Assembly: GCF_963517015.1 (NCBI RefSeq)
Contig: NZ_CAUQDV010000001.1
Span: 2,176,001 to 2,240,000 of the forward strand
DNA from: an uncultured Devosia sp.
Lineage (GTDB): Bacteria > Pseudomonadota > Alphaproteobacteria > Rhizobiales > Devosiaceae
Length of the DNA: 64,000 nt
Direction: 5' to 3'
The notes beneath the pieces are model-generated. The model was not told the origin of the DNA. It saw only the letters and a program-made list of their open reading frames with translations, and searched no databases. This document shows, in pieces, positions 54,809 to 63,925 of this stretch (position 1 is the stretch's first letter; each line of letters starts with the position of its first letter). The position numbers were made by a program, and so were the translations under genes.

Positions 54809-55321
54809 TCAGCTGCCGGACTGGGCCTTCAACCACTTGCGCAGACGGGTACGGGCGTTGGCATAGGGCGACGATGTGTTGAACTGGATCATGCGGCCCA
54901 TCGTCCATTTCTCGTACCACGCCACTCCATAAAGACTGGTATCGTCCTCTGCCTCGATCGTCGTGATGATGGCTGACTTGGCTTGGTCGAAGCGCCGCAT
55001 CAGTTCCGGGAAAGGCAGGGCGGCGTACTCGACATAGAATTTCTGCGCGAGCCGACCCAATTCATTCCATTTGAAGCCGGTCTCGGGGAAATCGACCGGG
55101 TTGCCTGCATGTTTGCCGCGGCACCATCTGAGGACGAGTTCGTTCCAGCCCGTGAGATAGGCCACGAGATCATGCACACTCATGGTTGTGTCTTTGGCAT
55201 GGCCATCGAGCGTTTTCTCGCTGGTCAGGTCGGCAGGGACGGAAGCAAGGTCGGCAACCAGACGGGCATAGTTCTTTTCGATTGCCGCGATCAGCTCGGC
55301 CTTGTTCTGGGGGACAGACAT
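54809..55321 (-). CDS. ClbS/DfsB family four-helix-bundle protein (DUF1706)
   Basis: This 170-residue protein matches the ClbS/DfsB family: N-terminal MSVPQNKAELIAAIEKNY, a central SVHDLVAYLTGWNELVLRW and C-terminal RMIQFNTSSPYANARTRLRKW. ClbS itself opens the cyclopropane warhead of colibactin and so protects producer DNA; most homologues have no known role. ATG 55321 has GGAG eight bases upstream. It is the upstream neighbour of recG on the same strand and divergent from sdhE. Confidence 0.88.
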   Translation of the reverse strand: MSVPQNKAELIAAIEKNYARLVADLASVPADLTSEKTLDGHAKDTTMSVHDLVAYLTGWNELVLRWCRGKHAGNPVDFPETGFKWNELGRLAQKFYVEYAALPFPELMRRFDQAKSAIITTIEAEDDTSLYGVAWYEKWTMGRMIQFNTSSPYANARTRLRKWLKAQSGS

Positions 55322-55498
55322 TGTTGACGCTCCTTGCTCCGGTAGTTTGCGCGCATGGGCATGTCTTTCCATGATCGAAGTCAAATGCGCTTCAGGCGGA
55401 GCAATTTCGCCCGCCAGCCGTTCAAAGGGCTGACATCCTCGCCGAACCCGCGTAAGACGGGTCCAAATCGAGAACGCAATCAGGATCATGGTCGTCAA

Positions 55499-55777
55499 AT
55501 GACAGCCAGTGAAGACATTTCCATGCGCCGCAAAAAGCTGCGCTATCGTGCCTGGCATCGCGGGACCAAGGAGATGGACCTGATCCTTGGCCCCTATGCC
55601 GATGCGCATACCGAAGGGCTGGATGAGGCGGGGCTCGATCGGCTCGAGGCCTTGATGAACGAGGAAGACCCGCCGCTGCTGAAATGGGTGATGGGTTCGG
55701 AAGAACCGCCCGAGCATGTGGACCGCCAGTTTCTCGCGGAGGTTATCGCGGACCATCAGGCACGGCTCAGCAAATGA
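55499..55777 (+). CDS. sdhE: Succinate dehydrogenase assembly factor (FAD assembly)
   Basis: This 92-residue protein promotes covalent FAD attachment to SdhA. The hallmark RGxxExD appears as RGTKEMD at 21-27, and PLLKWVMG near residue 60 is also conserved. ATG 55499 is used; ATG 55523 would give 81 residues, also acceptable for the family. The TGA overlaps the mfd ATG by four bases. The recG/sdhE/mfd neighbourhood is common in Hyphomicrobiales. Confidence 0.9.
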   Translation: MTASEDISMRRKKLRYRAWHRGTKEMDLILGPYADAHTEGLDEAGLDRLEALMNEEDPPLLKWVMGSEEPPEHVDRQFLAEVIADHQARLSK

Positions 55778-58700
55778 ACGACATCACGCCCATCAAGCCG
55801 ACGCGCACCATTGCCAATGTGCCCGATGGCATGCAGCCCATGGTGCTGGCGCGCCTTGTGCAGCAGCGCATCGAGGTGGCGCCGGACGATGCAGCGAGTA
55901 TCGTCTTTGTGGCGCGCGACGGCCGCCGGCTGCAGCGCATGGCCGATATTCTGACGGCCATGCTGCCGGGCCATACGATCCTGACTTTGCCGGCCTGGGA
56001 CTGCCTGCCTTATGACCGCGTTTCGCCGAACAATGTGACCATTGCGGCGCGGATGAATACGCTGGCCGCGCTGACCTCCGGCTCCAAGGGTGCGATCGTG
56101 CTGACCGCGGTCAACGCGTTGATCCAGCGGCTGCCGCCGCGCGACGTGGTCGAGACCATGAGCTTTTCGGCCGCGGCCGGCCGGGTGGTGGACAGCAACA
56201 AGCTGATCGCCTGGGCGGCCAACAATGGCTATCTGCGCGTGCCGACCGTGCGCGAAAGCGGCGAATATGCGGTGCGCGGGGGGCTGGTGGACCTGTTCCC
56301 GGCCAGCGCCGAGGCTCCTTTGCGCTTCGACTTCTTCGGCAGCCAGCTCGAATCCATCCGCAGCTTCGATCCGGACAGCCAGCGTACCACGGGGACGCTG
56401 AAGCGGGTCGACCTGACGCCGATGAGCGAAGTGGTCCTCACCGACGAGACCATCAGGCGCTTCCGGCAGAACTATACCGCGACGTTCGGCGGCAACACGG
56501 TCGACGACACTCTCTACGCCTCGATCAGCGGCGGCTCGCGCTATTCGGGCACCGAACATTGGCTGCCGTTCTTTTATGAGCATCTCGACACCCTGGCCGA
56601 CTATGTCGGCGACGCGCCCTTTGTCTTCGACGAACAGGCCGCAGAGGCCTATGCCGATCGTGTGACGCAGGTGCGGGACTATTACGACGCGCGCGAGGCG
56701 GCGCGGTTGTTGCCGGTGGTGGCTGGGGCAGGGGCGCCCTACAAACCGGTCAAGCCGGACTTGCTCTACGCCGTGGACCAGCATCCCTATGCTTTGTCCG
56801 GCACGTCGACCGTGCAGCTCAGCCAGTTCATGGCGCCTGGCACCAGGGCCAGCGACGATGCAGGCGGCCACATTGCGCCCAGCTTTGCCGCCGAGCGGCA
56901 GGCGCAGGATACCAATCTGTTCCAGGCTGTCGTGGAGCGCCTGCTGGCGGAGCGTCGCAACGGCCGTCGCGCCGTCGTGGCCTGCTGGAGCACGGGCACG
57001 CGCGACCGCATGGTGCAGGTGCTCAAGGATCATGGCCTGACCAATCCGCGCATGGCGGAGAACTGGCGCGACGCCGAAACGACGAGCGCTGCAACGACAT
57101 CGCTGGTGGTGCTGCCGCTCGAGACCGGGTTCGAAACCAAGGACCTGCTGGTCCTTTCCGAACAGGACATTCTGGGCGAGCGCATCCTGCGTCCGCAGCG
57201 CAAGAAGAAGGCGAGTGATGCGCTGACCGAGGCTGCCAGCCTCGCTGCCGGCGATCTGGTGGTGCATGTTGATCACGGTATCGGCCGCTTCCTCGGGCTC
57301 AAGGTGATCGAGGCTGGTGGCGCACCGCATGAATGCGTCGAGCTGGAATATGGCGGCGAGACCAAGCTCTACCTGCCGGTCGAAAATATCGAACTGCTGA
57401 CCCGCTATGGCAGCGATGACGGCAATGTGACGCTGGACAAGCTGGGCGGCGTTGCCTGGCAGGCCAAGAAGGGCAAGCTCAAGAAGCGCATCCGCGAAAT
57501 GGCGGAGCAGCTCATCAAGATCGCAGCGGCGCGCCTGCTCACCAAGTCGGATGTCATCGAGATCAATCCCGGCGCCTATGATGAGTTTGCCGCCCGCTTC
57601 CCCTATGAGGAAACCGAGGATCAGATGGCCGCCATCGAGGCGGTGTTCGATGATGTGACCTCGGGCCGCGTCATGGATCGCCTGGTCTGTGGCGACGTGG
57701 GCTTTGGCAAGACCGAAGTGGCGCTGCGCGCGGCCTTTGCGGTGGCATTGAGCGGCAAGCAGGTTGCTGTTGTGGTGCCGACGACGCTGCTGTCACGCCA
57801 GCATTTCAAGACCTTCTCCGAACGCTTTGTCGGCCTGCCGGTGCGTGTGCGCCAGGCATCGCGCATGGTGGGTTCGGCCGAACTCAAGGCGACCAAGGAA
57901 GGCCTGGCCGACGGTCAGGTCGACATCGTCGTCGGCACCCACGCGCTCTTGTCCAAGACTATCAAGTTCAAGGACCTGGGCATGGTGATCGTCGACGAGG
58001 AGCAGCATTTTGGCGTTGGCCACAAGGAGCGCCTCAAGGAGCTCAAGGCCAATGTGCATGTGCTGACGCTGACGGCGACGCCAATTCCGCGCACGCTGCA
58101 ACTGGCGCTGACAGGCGTCCGTGACCTGTCGCTGCTGGCGACGCCGCCGGTCGATCGCCTCGCCATCCGCACTTTCATCTCGCCCTTCGATCCGCTGTCG
58201 GTGCGCGAGGCGCTGCTGCGCGAGAAATATCGTGGCGGGCAGAGCTTTTATGTCGTGCCGCGCATCAAGGATCAGCACGAAATCGCCGAGTTCCTCAAGG
58301 CACAGGTGCCGGAAGTCAGCTTCGTGGTGGCCAATGGCCAGATGGCGCCGGGTGAACTCGACGACATCATGAATGCCTTCTACGACAACAAGTTCGACGT
58401 GCTGGTCGCGACGACAATCGTGGAATCGGGCCTCGATATTCCCAATGCCAATACGCTGATCGTGCATCGCGCCGACCATTTCGGCCTGGCGCAGCTTTAT
58501 CAGATCCGTGGCCGCATCGGACGGGCCAAGGCGCGTGCCTATGCGCTGTTTACCGTGCCGGCCGACAAGAAGCTGACCGATACGGCCGAACGGCGCCTCG
58601 GTGTGCTGCAGTCGCTGGAATCGCTGGGTGCCGGCTTCCAGCTGGCCAGTCACGACCTCGATATTCGCGGCGCGGGCAATCTGCTTGGTGATGAGCAGTC

Positions 58701-59259
58701 GGGCCATATCCGCGAGGTGGGCTACGAACTCTATCAGTCGATGCTGGAAGAGGCGGTGGCCAATCTCAAGAATGGCGACGAAGACTATGAGGATCGCAAC
58801 GAGTGGAGCCCGCAGATATCGCTGGGCATGCCGGTGATGATTCCCGAGCACTATATTCCCGACTTGCAGTTGCGCATGCAGCTCTACCGCCGCCTAGGTG
58901 ATCTGACCGATATTCGTGATATCGATGCTGCTGGCGCAGAATTGATCGACCGCTTCGGGCCGCTGCCAGAAGAGGTCGAGGCGCTGCTCAAGGTAATCCT
59001 GGTCAAGGCACTGTGCCGTCAGGCCAATGTCGAAAAGGTCGATGCGGGCCCGAAGGGCGCTGTTATCTCTCTGCGCAACAACGAATATCCGAACCCGGCA
59101 GCGCTGGTGAAACTGGTGAGCGACCCGGCCAATCAGGTTCGCATCAAGCCCGATCAGAAACTTGTGTTCGTGCGGAACTGGCCGACGCCGAACGATCGCC
59201 TCAAAGGGGCGGCAGCTATCCTGTCGCGCCTGGCGAAACTGGCGGAGAATGCTGCGTGA
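55774..59259 (+). CDS. mfd: Transcription-repair coupling factor
   Basis: This 1161-residue translocase removes RNA polymerase stalled at DNA damage and recruits UvrA. An N-terminal UvrB-like region (about 20-340) is followed by the CarD-like RNA polymerase interaction domain with GDLVVHVDHGIGRFLG near residue 495. The RecG-like motor has VCGDVGFGKTEVALRA, IVDEEQHFGVGHKE and QIRGRIGRAKARA, and the TRCF C-terminal domain follows. Length is standard. Translation is coupled to sdhE. Confidence 0.98.
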   Translation: MNDITPIKPTRTIANVPDGMQPMVLARLVQQRIEVAPDDAASIVFVARDGRRLQRMADILTAMLPGHTILTLPAWDCLPYDRVSPNNVTIAARMNTLAALTSGSKGAIVLTAVNALIQRLPPRDVVETMSFSAAAGRVVDSNKLIAWAANNGYLRVPTVRESGEYAVRGGLVDLFPASAEAPLRFDFFGSQLESIRSFDPDSQRTTGTLKRVDLTPMSEVVLTDETIRRFRQNYTATFGGNTVDDTLYASISGGSRYSGTEHWLPFFYEHLDTLADYVGDAPFVFDEQAAEAYADRVTQVRDYYDAREAARLLPVVAGAGAPYKPVKPDLLYAVDQHPYALSGTSTVQLSQFMAPGTRASDDAGGHIAPSFAAERQAQDTNLFQAVVERLLAERRNGRRAVVACWSTGTRDRMVQVLKDHGLTNPRMAENWRDAETTSAATTSLVVLPLETGFETKDLLVLSEQDILGERILRPQRKKKASDALTEAASLAAGDLVVHVDHGIGRFLGLKVIEAGGAPHECVELEYGGETKLYLPVENIELLTRYGSDDGNVTLDKLGGVAWQAKKGKLKKRIREMAEQLIKIAAARLLTKSDVIEINPGAYDEFAARFPYEETEDQMAAIEAVFDDVTSGRVMDRLVCGDVGFGKTEVALRAAFAVALSGKQVAVVVPTTLLSRQHFKTFSERFVGLPVRVRQASRMVGSAELKATKEGLADGQVDIVVGTHALLSKTIKFKDLGMVIVDEEQHFGVGHKERLKELKANVHVLTLTATPIPRTLQLALTGVRDLSLLATPPVDRLAIRTFISPFDPLSVREALLREKYRGGQSFYVVPRIKDQHEIAEFLKAQVPEVSFVVANGQMAPGELDDIMNAFYDNKFDVLVATTIVESGLDIPNANTLIVHRADHFGLAQLYQIRGRIGRAKARAYALFTVPADKKLTDTAERRLGVLQSLESLGAGFQLASHDLDIRGAGNLLGDEQSGHIREVGYELYQSMLEEAVANLKNGDEDYEDRNEWSPQISLGMPVMIPEHYIPDLQLRMQLYRRLGDLTDIRDIDAAGAELIDRFGPLPEEVEALLKVILVKALCRQANVEKVDAGPKGAVISLRNNEYPNPAALVKLVSDPANQVRIKPDQKLVFVRNWPTPNDRLKGAAAILSRLAKLAENAA

Positions 59260-59404
59260 GCCCCGCGCAGCAACCCTCAATTGCCATAATGCTTTCGCAA
59301 GGTGTCTACGTCATGTTATTGCCCGAATTCAGCACTTGAAGGGCAGTTCGAAATTCAAGGTGGCATCAGGCCATCGGGACTGCCAAAGAAGCCAAGGAAA
59401 TTCT

Positions 59405-60151
59405 ATGAAGTTCAGGAAACCCCTCGTTGCCGGTATCGCGGCGGCCGCGCTCATGCTGTCCCCCCTGTCGGCCTTTGCCCAGGAAGCCGCTCCCGCCGAG
59501 GCGCCTGCCGCTGAAGCTCCGGCTGCTCCTGCCGCCGATGGCGCTGCGGCGCCTGCCGTTGCCACCACCGGTGGTCAGCAGAACTGGCTCAAGGTTTGCG
59601 ATCCGCTGCCCGATGGCCAGGAAGCCTGCATCATGCGCCAGGTGGTTCTGGCCAATGGCCAGTTCCTCGGCTCCTTCCTTCTGCGCGACGATCCGGGTCA
59701 GGAATCGCGCCTGCTGGCCGTTGCTGCCGTTCCGCTCGGCGTGCTGCTGCCCTTCGGCCTGACCTGGCAGATCGACGGCGCCAAGCCGGTTCGCGTGCCC
59801 TATATGCTGTGCGACCCGACGTCCTGCGCCACGCAACTGGTGATCAACGAGCAGTATGTGAACTCGCTCAAGCGCGGTAGCACGCTCAAGCTGACCGCCA
59901 AGAATCGCCAGAATCAGGACCTGACCATCGAGATCACGCTGGCTGGCTTCACTGCCGCCTATGATGGTGATGCGGCTCTGACCTTCGACCAGTTCCGTCA
60001 GGAAACCTCGGGCGAGAACGCTCTTGAGCAGGTCCTGCAGGATCGCGCTGAAACGCTGCGTCAGCAGCTTAATGGCGGCGCTGCTGCTCCGGCCGATGGC
60101 GCTGCGCCAGCTGCCGATGCCCCTGCCGCAGACGCTCCGGCCGCTCAGTAA
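59405..60151 (+). CDS. Invasion-associated locus B (IalB) family protein
   Basis: This 248-residue secreted protein has a signal peptide ending at AFAQ. An Ala/Pro/Glu-rich linker (about 27-60) leads into an IalB domain (about 62-210), with four cysteines in KVCDPLP, EACIMRQVV, YMLCDPTS and SSCATQ-like context. A second Ala/Pro-rich tail ends the protein. IalB was named from Bartonella, but homologues are widespread in environmental relatives and the molecular role is unclear. A bidirectional terminator follows. Confidence 0.88.
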   Translation: MKFRKPLVAGIAAAALMLSPLSAFAQEAAPAEAPAAEAPAAPAADGAAAPAVATTGGQQNWLKVCDPLPDGQEACIMRQVVLANGQFLGSFLLRDDPGQESRLLAVAAVPLGVLLPFGLTWQIDGAKPVRVPYMLCDPTSCATQLVINEQYVNSLKRGSTLKLTAKNRQNQDLTIEITLAGFTAAYDGDAALTFDQFRQETSGENALEQVLQDRAETLRQQLNGGAAAPADGAAPAADAPAADAPAAQ

Positions 60152-60171
60152 GCGGACAGCCAATCAAATTG

Positions 60172-60204
60172 AAAAGGGCGCTGGAGAGATCCAGCGCCCT
60201 TTTT
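60172..60204. terminator. Strong bidirectional terminator between IalB-like and UbiH-like genes
   Basis: A perfect 14-bp stem, 60172-60185 with 60190-60203 around GAGA, has an A-run on one side and T-run on the other, so it can end both convergent transcripts. A second small palindrome, GCGTTT/AAACGC (60224-60240), lies nearer the minus-strand stop. Confidence 0.92.
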
Positions 60205-60241
60205 GCTGTCTAGAGCTCTGTCGGCGTTTCCCGAAAACGCT

Positions 60242-61393
60242 TTAGCGGCTGCCCATGCCGAGTGAAAAGGCCTGCTTGCGCAGGAATGGCGCGAGTTTGA
60301 GCGCCCACAGGCCTCCAGCGCGGAGAGCCTGGGCTGGGATCATTTCGGCCAGCAGGGAGCGGAACAGCGTATCGACCATACCGCCGGTGCGGGCGAGGTC
60401 GGCGGCGCGGCGGGCAGAATAGTCAGTGCTGACACGGACCGCCCAATCGGCTTGCGAGCGATCGGCTGTGGCCAGTGCCGCGGCAAGGTCAACCACATCG
60501 CGCAGGCCGAGGTTGAGGCCCTGGGCGCCGATGGGCGGAAAGGCGTGGGCCGCCTCGCCGACCAGCACGACGCCGTCCTTGCCGGCCCTGTCAACGCTGA
60601 GCGTGCTCAGCGGGAACACGAAGGCGGGGCTGGCCAGAGTGATCGGGCCGAAGAGGCGCTGCGACTTTTCCAGCAGTAGGACGGTCAGCTTTTCCGGGCC
60701 GGCGTCCCTGGCCTCGACTAACAGGGCGTGGTCGTCGATCCAGACCAGATTGGCACGATTGCCACCAGCGGGCACGAGGGTGAAGGGGCCTTGGGGGTAA
60801 TGGAATTCCACCGAGGTGCCATGGATGGGGCGACCGAGATCGAGATCGCAGACCAGGGCGGACTGGCTGAAAGCGGTTTCGCGCGAACTGAGGCCGGCGG
60901 CGGAACGGGTCAGCGACTTCTTGCCATCAGCGCCCACGATCAGCGGCGCCATCAGGGTCGTGCCGTCGGTCAAAGTGACCGTAGTGCCCTGCAATTGGGT
61001 AACCCCAAGATTGCGGGTTTCGAGTTTGGGAAGCGTTGCGGCGACAGCGTGGAAGCGCTCCAGCAGCTTGATATTGGCGAAATTCCAGCCAAAGGCGTCG
61101 TGGCCGGCTTCCCTGGAGTCGAACAGGGTTTCGGGCGCGCGGATCAGGCGGTTGGTGGCGTCGATGATGCGGATATGGGTCAGCGCATGACCGATGTCGG
61201 CAGGATTTTCGATCAGGCCGGAGCTTTGCAGGAAGTCTACGCTGGGCAGCATGAGGGCGGAGGTCCGCCGGTCGGGCGGGGCGGTGGGGGCCAAATGAAT
61301 GGTGCTCAATCCGGCCTGGGCAACGGCGATCGCTGCCGCCACGCCGGCCAGGCCGCCACCGACCACGATGGCATCTGCGTCTTGCTTGGTCAT
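60242..61393 (-). CDS. UbiH/UbiF/COQ6-type FAD-dependent monooxygenase
   Basis: This 383-residue flavoprotein probably hydroxylates a ubiquinone precursor. The FAD-binding start is AIVVGGGLAGVAAAIAVAQAG at 9-29 and the second FAD motif is VVLVGEAAHAFPPIGAQGL near residue 290, where Glu replaces the usual Asp. An intermediate LIVGADGKKSLTR (DG motif) lies near residue 150. Which ring carbon it modifies cannot be read from sequence. It is convergent with the IalB-family gene. Confidence 0.9.
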   Translation of the reverse strand: MTKQDADAIVVGGGLAGVAAAIAVAQAGLSTIHLAPTAPPDRRTSALMLPSVDFLQSSGLIENPADIGHALTHIRIIDATNRLIRAPETLFDSREAGHDAFGWNFANIKLLERFHAVAATLPKLETRNLGVTQLQGTTVTLTDGTTLMAPLIVGADGKKSLTRSAAGLSSRETAFSQSALVCDLDLGRPIHGTSVEFHYPQGPFTLVPAGGNRANLVWIDDHALLVEARDAGPEKLTVLLLEKSQRLFGPITLASPAFVFPLSTLSVDRAGKDGVVLVGEAAHAFPPIGAQGLNLGLRDVVDLAAALATADRSQADWAVRVSTDYSARRAADLARTGGMVDTLFRSLLAEMIPAQALRAGGLWALKLAPFLRKQAFSLGMGSR

Positions 61394-61603
61394 AGTTTAT
61401 TCCGATCGGCCGTGAAACGGGCCAAGGTCTTGTGACACTGAACGATTTTCTGTTTCGCCCGTTGTGCTGCTCGCGGGCAGACTACCATCCGGCAGTAGGG
61501 CGAGGCCAGCGCGAGCATGGCGCCCATTGCCGCAGTGATGGCTCTTGCAGATTCGCCCTGCCTGCATAGAAATAGCGGTCTTGATGCCGCAATGGAGCGC
61601 ATG

Positions 61604-62557
61604 ATGCTGGAACTGCTCGCCGATCCCAATGTCTGGGTCGCCTTCGCCACTCTCACGATCATGGAGATCGTGCTGGGGATCGACAATATCGTGTTCATCT
61701 CGGTGCTGGTGTCGCGACTGCCACGCGAGCAGGCCGAATTCGCCCGCAAGCTGGGTATTGGCATGGCGCTGGTGTTCCGCATCATCCTGCTGTTCCTCAT
61801 CAGCTGGATCGTCCAGCTGCAGGATCCGGTCTTTACCGCCTTCGAGCATGCCTTCTCCTGGAAGGACATCATCCTGATCGCCGGTGGCGGTTTCCTGATC
61901 TACAAGGCGACGCATGAGATGCATGCCGCCATCGAGGACGACCACGAGGTTGGCCTAAAGGACGCAGCGGGGGCGACGCTGCAGGCGATCCTGCTGCAGA
62001 TCGTCGTCATCGACGCGGTGTTTTCGATCGACTCGATCATTACCGCCGTGGGCATGGTGCCGGCCGACCAGGTCTTCGTCATGGTGGCGGCCGTGCTGGT
62101 CGCGGTTGCGGTGATGTTCTTTGCTTCGGGCCCGATCGCCAAATTCGTCGCCGACCATCCGACCACCAAGATGCTGGCCCTGGCCTTCCTGCTGCTGATC
62201 GGCGTGACGCTGGTCGCCGATGGTCTCGGCTTCCATATCCCCAAGGGCTATATCTATTCGGCCATGGCCTTTTCGGTGCTGGTCGAGGCAGTCAATATCT
62301 TTGCCAAGCAGCGCAAGCTTCGCAATGGCGGCAAGGCGGGCGGCAAGCATGGCTTCACACCTTTCACGGGTGATACCGGCTCGGTCTCGGCTGAGGCTGG
62401 CGTTGCGGCCGTGAGCCGCAAGCCCGCTCCACCCGCGAAGTCGCCAGCCAGTGCGCCCAAACCCGCGACGCCGACTACTCGTGCAACGCCTCAGGGCCGG
62501 GCTCAGGCCCGACCGAAATCGGCGCCGCGCAAACCCAAGCCCAATACAAGCCGATGA
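61604..62557 (+). CDS. TerC family integral membrane protein
   Basis: This 317-residue membrane protein has about seven segments and the TerC cores LTIMEIVLGIDNIVFIS and QIVVIDAVFSIDSIITAVG, each with the acidic residues thought to bind metal. TerC proteins are linked to tellurite resistance and manganese export. A C-terminal tail of about 75 residues, rich in Lys, Arg, Pro and Ala, is unusual in length. ATG 61604 has GGAG six bases upstream. The stop overlaps the quinone reductase start by four bases. Confidence 0.9.
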   Translation: MLELLADPNVWVAFATLTIMEIVLGIDNIVFISVLVSRLPREQAEFARKLGIGMALVFRIILLFLISWIVQLQDPVFTAFEHAFSWKDIILIAGGGFLIYKATHEMHAAIEDDHEVGLKDAAGATLQAILLQIVVIDAVFSIDSIITAVGMVPADQVFVMVAAVLVAVAVMFFASGPIAKFVADHPTTKMLALAFLLLIGVTLVADGLGFHIPKGYIYSAMAFSVLVEAVNIFAKQRKLRNGGKAGGKHGFTPFTGDTGSVSAEAGVAAVSRKPAPPAKSPASAPKPATPTTRATPQGRAQARPKSAPRKPKPNTSR

Positions 62558-63528
62558 CGCGGGCTATCGTCGTCCATCACACCGGTGGTCCCGAGACCCT
62601 GACGCTGGAGCGGGACTGGCCAATGGCCGGTCCCGGACCGGGGCAGGTGGCCCTGCGCCAGACGGCGATCGGGCTCAACTTCATCGATACCTATCAGCGG
62701 AGCGGGCTTTACCCGGTGGCGACGCCGTTTGTGGCGGGTAGCGAAGGCGCTGGTGTCATTACCGGGATCGGTGACGGCGTGACGGATCTGAAGGTGGGGG
62801 ACCGTGTGGCCTATCAGGGCCAGATCGGCGCCTATGCCAGCGAAAGACTGGTCGCCGCCGACCGCGTTGTTCCCATCCCTGAAGGGATCGACGACCGCAC
62901 CGCTGCGGCTGTGCTGCTGAAGGGACTGACGGCCCATTATCTGCTGTTCAAGACCTGGCCGGTCGCCAAGGGCGAGACCATCCTCTGGCATGCAGCTGCC
63001 GGCGCGACGGGGATGATTGCCACGCAATGGGCCAAGTCGCTGGGTGCTACGGTCATCGCAACGGCCGGTAGCGCTGAAAAGGTGGCTTTGGCCAAGGCCA
63101 ATGGCTGCGACCATGTCATCAACTATCGCGAGGAAGACTTTGCCGTCCGGGTGCGCGAGCTGACCGGTGGCAAGGGTGTCGATGTCGTCTATGACGGAGT
63201 CGGGAAGGACACGTTCGAGAAGTCGCTCGACTGCCTCCGGCCGCGCGGGTTGATGGTGAGTTTTGGCAATGCCTCGGGCGTCGTCAGCATCCCCGACATC
63301 ACCGTGCTGTCGCGCAAGGGATCGCTTTACGTGACGCGTCCGACGACGGCCCATTACTATGCGAGCCGTGCGGACCTGCTTGAAGGCGCCGACAGGCTGT
63401 TCGCGGCAGTTAGAGATGGTGTGATCAAGGTCGAGATCAATCGAACCTTTCCGCTGGAGCAGGCTGCAGACGCACATCGCGCGCTGGAAGGGCGCGAAAC
63501 GACCGGGTCGGTGATCCTGTTGCCTTGA
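62554..63528 (+). CDS. qorA: NADPH:quinone oxidoreductase (zeta-crystallin/QOR type)
   Basis: This 324-residue medium-chain reductase lacks the catalytic zinc cysteines of alcohol dehydrogenases. QOR features include IGLNFIDTYQRSGLYP, PFVAGSEGAGVI, AVLLKGLTAHYLL and the nucleotide loop AAGATGMIATQWAKSLGA. It reduces quinones with NADPH, probably as protection against oxidants. It is translationally coupled to terC. Confidence 0.92.
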   Translation: MTRAIVVHHTGGPETLTLERDWPMAGPGPGQVALRQTAIGLNFIDTYQRSGLYPVATPFVAGSEGAGVITGIGDGVTDLKVGDRVAYQGQIGAYASERLVAADRVVPIPEGIDDRTAAAVLLKGLTAHYLLFKTWPVAKGETILWHAAAGATGMIATQWAKSLGATVIATAGSAEKVALAKANGCDHVINYREEDFAVRVRELTGGKGVDVVYDGVGKDTFEKSLDCLRPRGLMVSFGNASGVVSIPDITVLSRKGSLYVTRPTTAHYYASRADLLEGADRLFAAVRDGVIKVEINRTFPLEQAADAHRALEGRETTGSVILLP

Positions 63529-63580
63529 TCGCGTGCCGGGCTGGACAGTCCGGCGCGCAGTCGCTAAAGGCACAGGCCAC

Positions 63581-63668
63581 GGAAGGGTGGCAGAGTGGTC
63601 GATTGCAGCGGTCTTGAAAACCGCCGATGTGCAAGCATCCGTGGGTTCGAATCCCACCCCTTCCGCCA
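63581..63668 (+). tRNA. tRNA-Ser (anticodon TGA)
   Basis: An 88-base class II cloverleaf with encoded CCA: acceptor GGAAGGG/CCCTTCC, anticodon arm GCGGT-CTTGAAA-ACCGC and the long variable arm expected for serine. The anticodon TGA reads TCA and other TCN serine codons. It lies 52 bases after the quinone reductase stop. Confidence 0.97.
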
Positions 63669-63688
63669 CTTCACCTGAGGATAGTCCC

Positions 63689-63925
63689 ATGAGCCGCAAG
63701 GAATTTGATGCTTCGCGCATGCGCAGGCTGAAACGCTATGCAGCGCGCTATGGCGTGACCATCCTCACCGATGACAAGATGAAGGCGCTGCGCAAGCCGG
63801 GTGGCCATGCCATTCGCGACGACGAGACGCATCAGATCATCTATGGGAATGTGCCGACGCCATTTTCAGCGACGCTTGACGATGTCGAGGAATGGCTGGA
63901 GAAGAATACGGCGCCGGAAGAGTAA
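63689..63925 (+). CDS. Hypothetical protein, 78 residues
   Basis: The frame starts at an ATG with GAGGA upstream and encodes MSRKEFDASRMRRLKRYAAR and onward. The N-terminal half is strongly basic and helix-forming; the C-terminal half is acidic (DDVEEWLEKN). No domain is recognised. It starts 20 bases after tRNA-Ser, so it may share that transcript. The remaining 75 bases of the window hold no further gene. Confidence 0.75.
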   Translation: MSRKEFDASRMRRLKRYAARYGVTILTDDKMKALRKPGGHAIRDDETHQIIYGNVPTPFSATLDDVEEWLEKNTAPEE

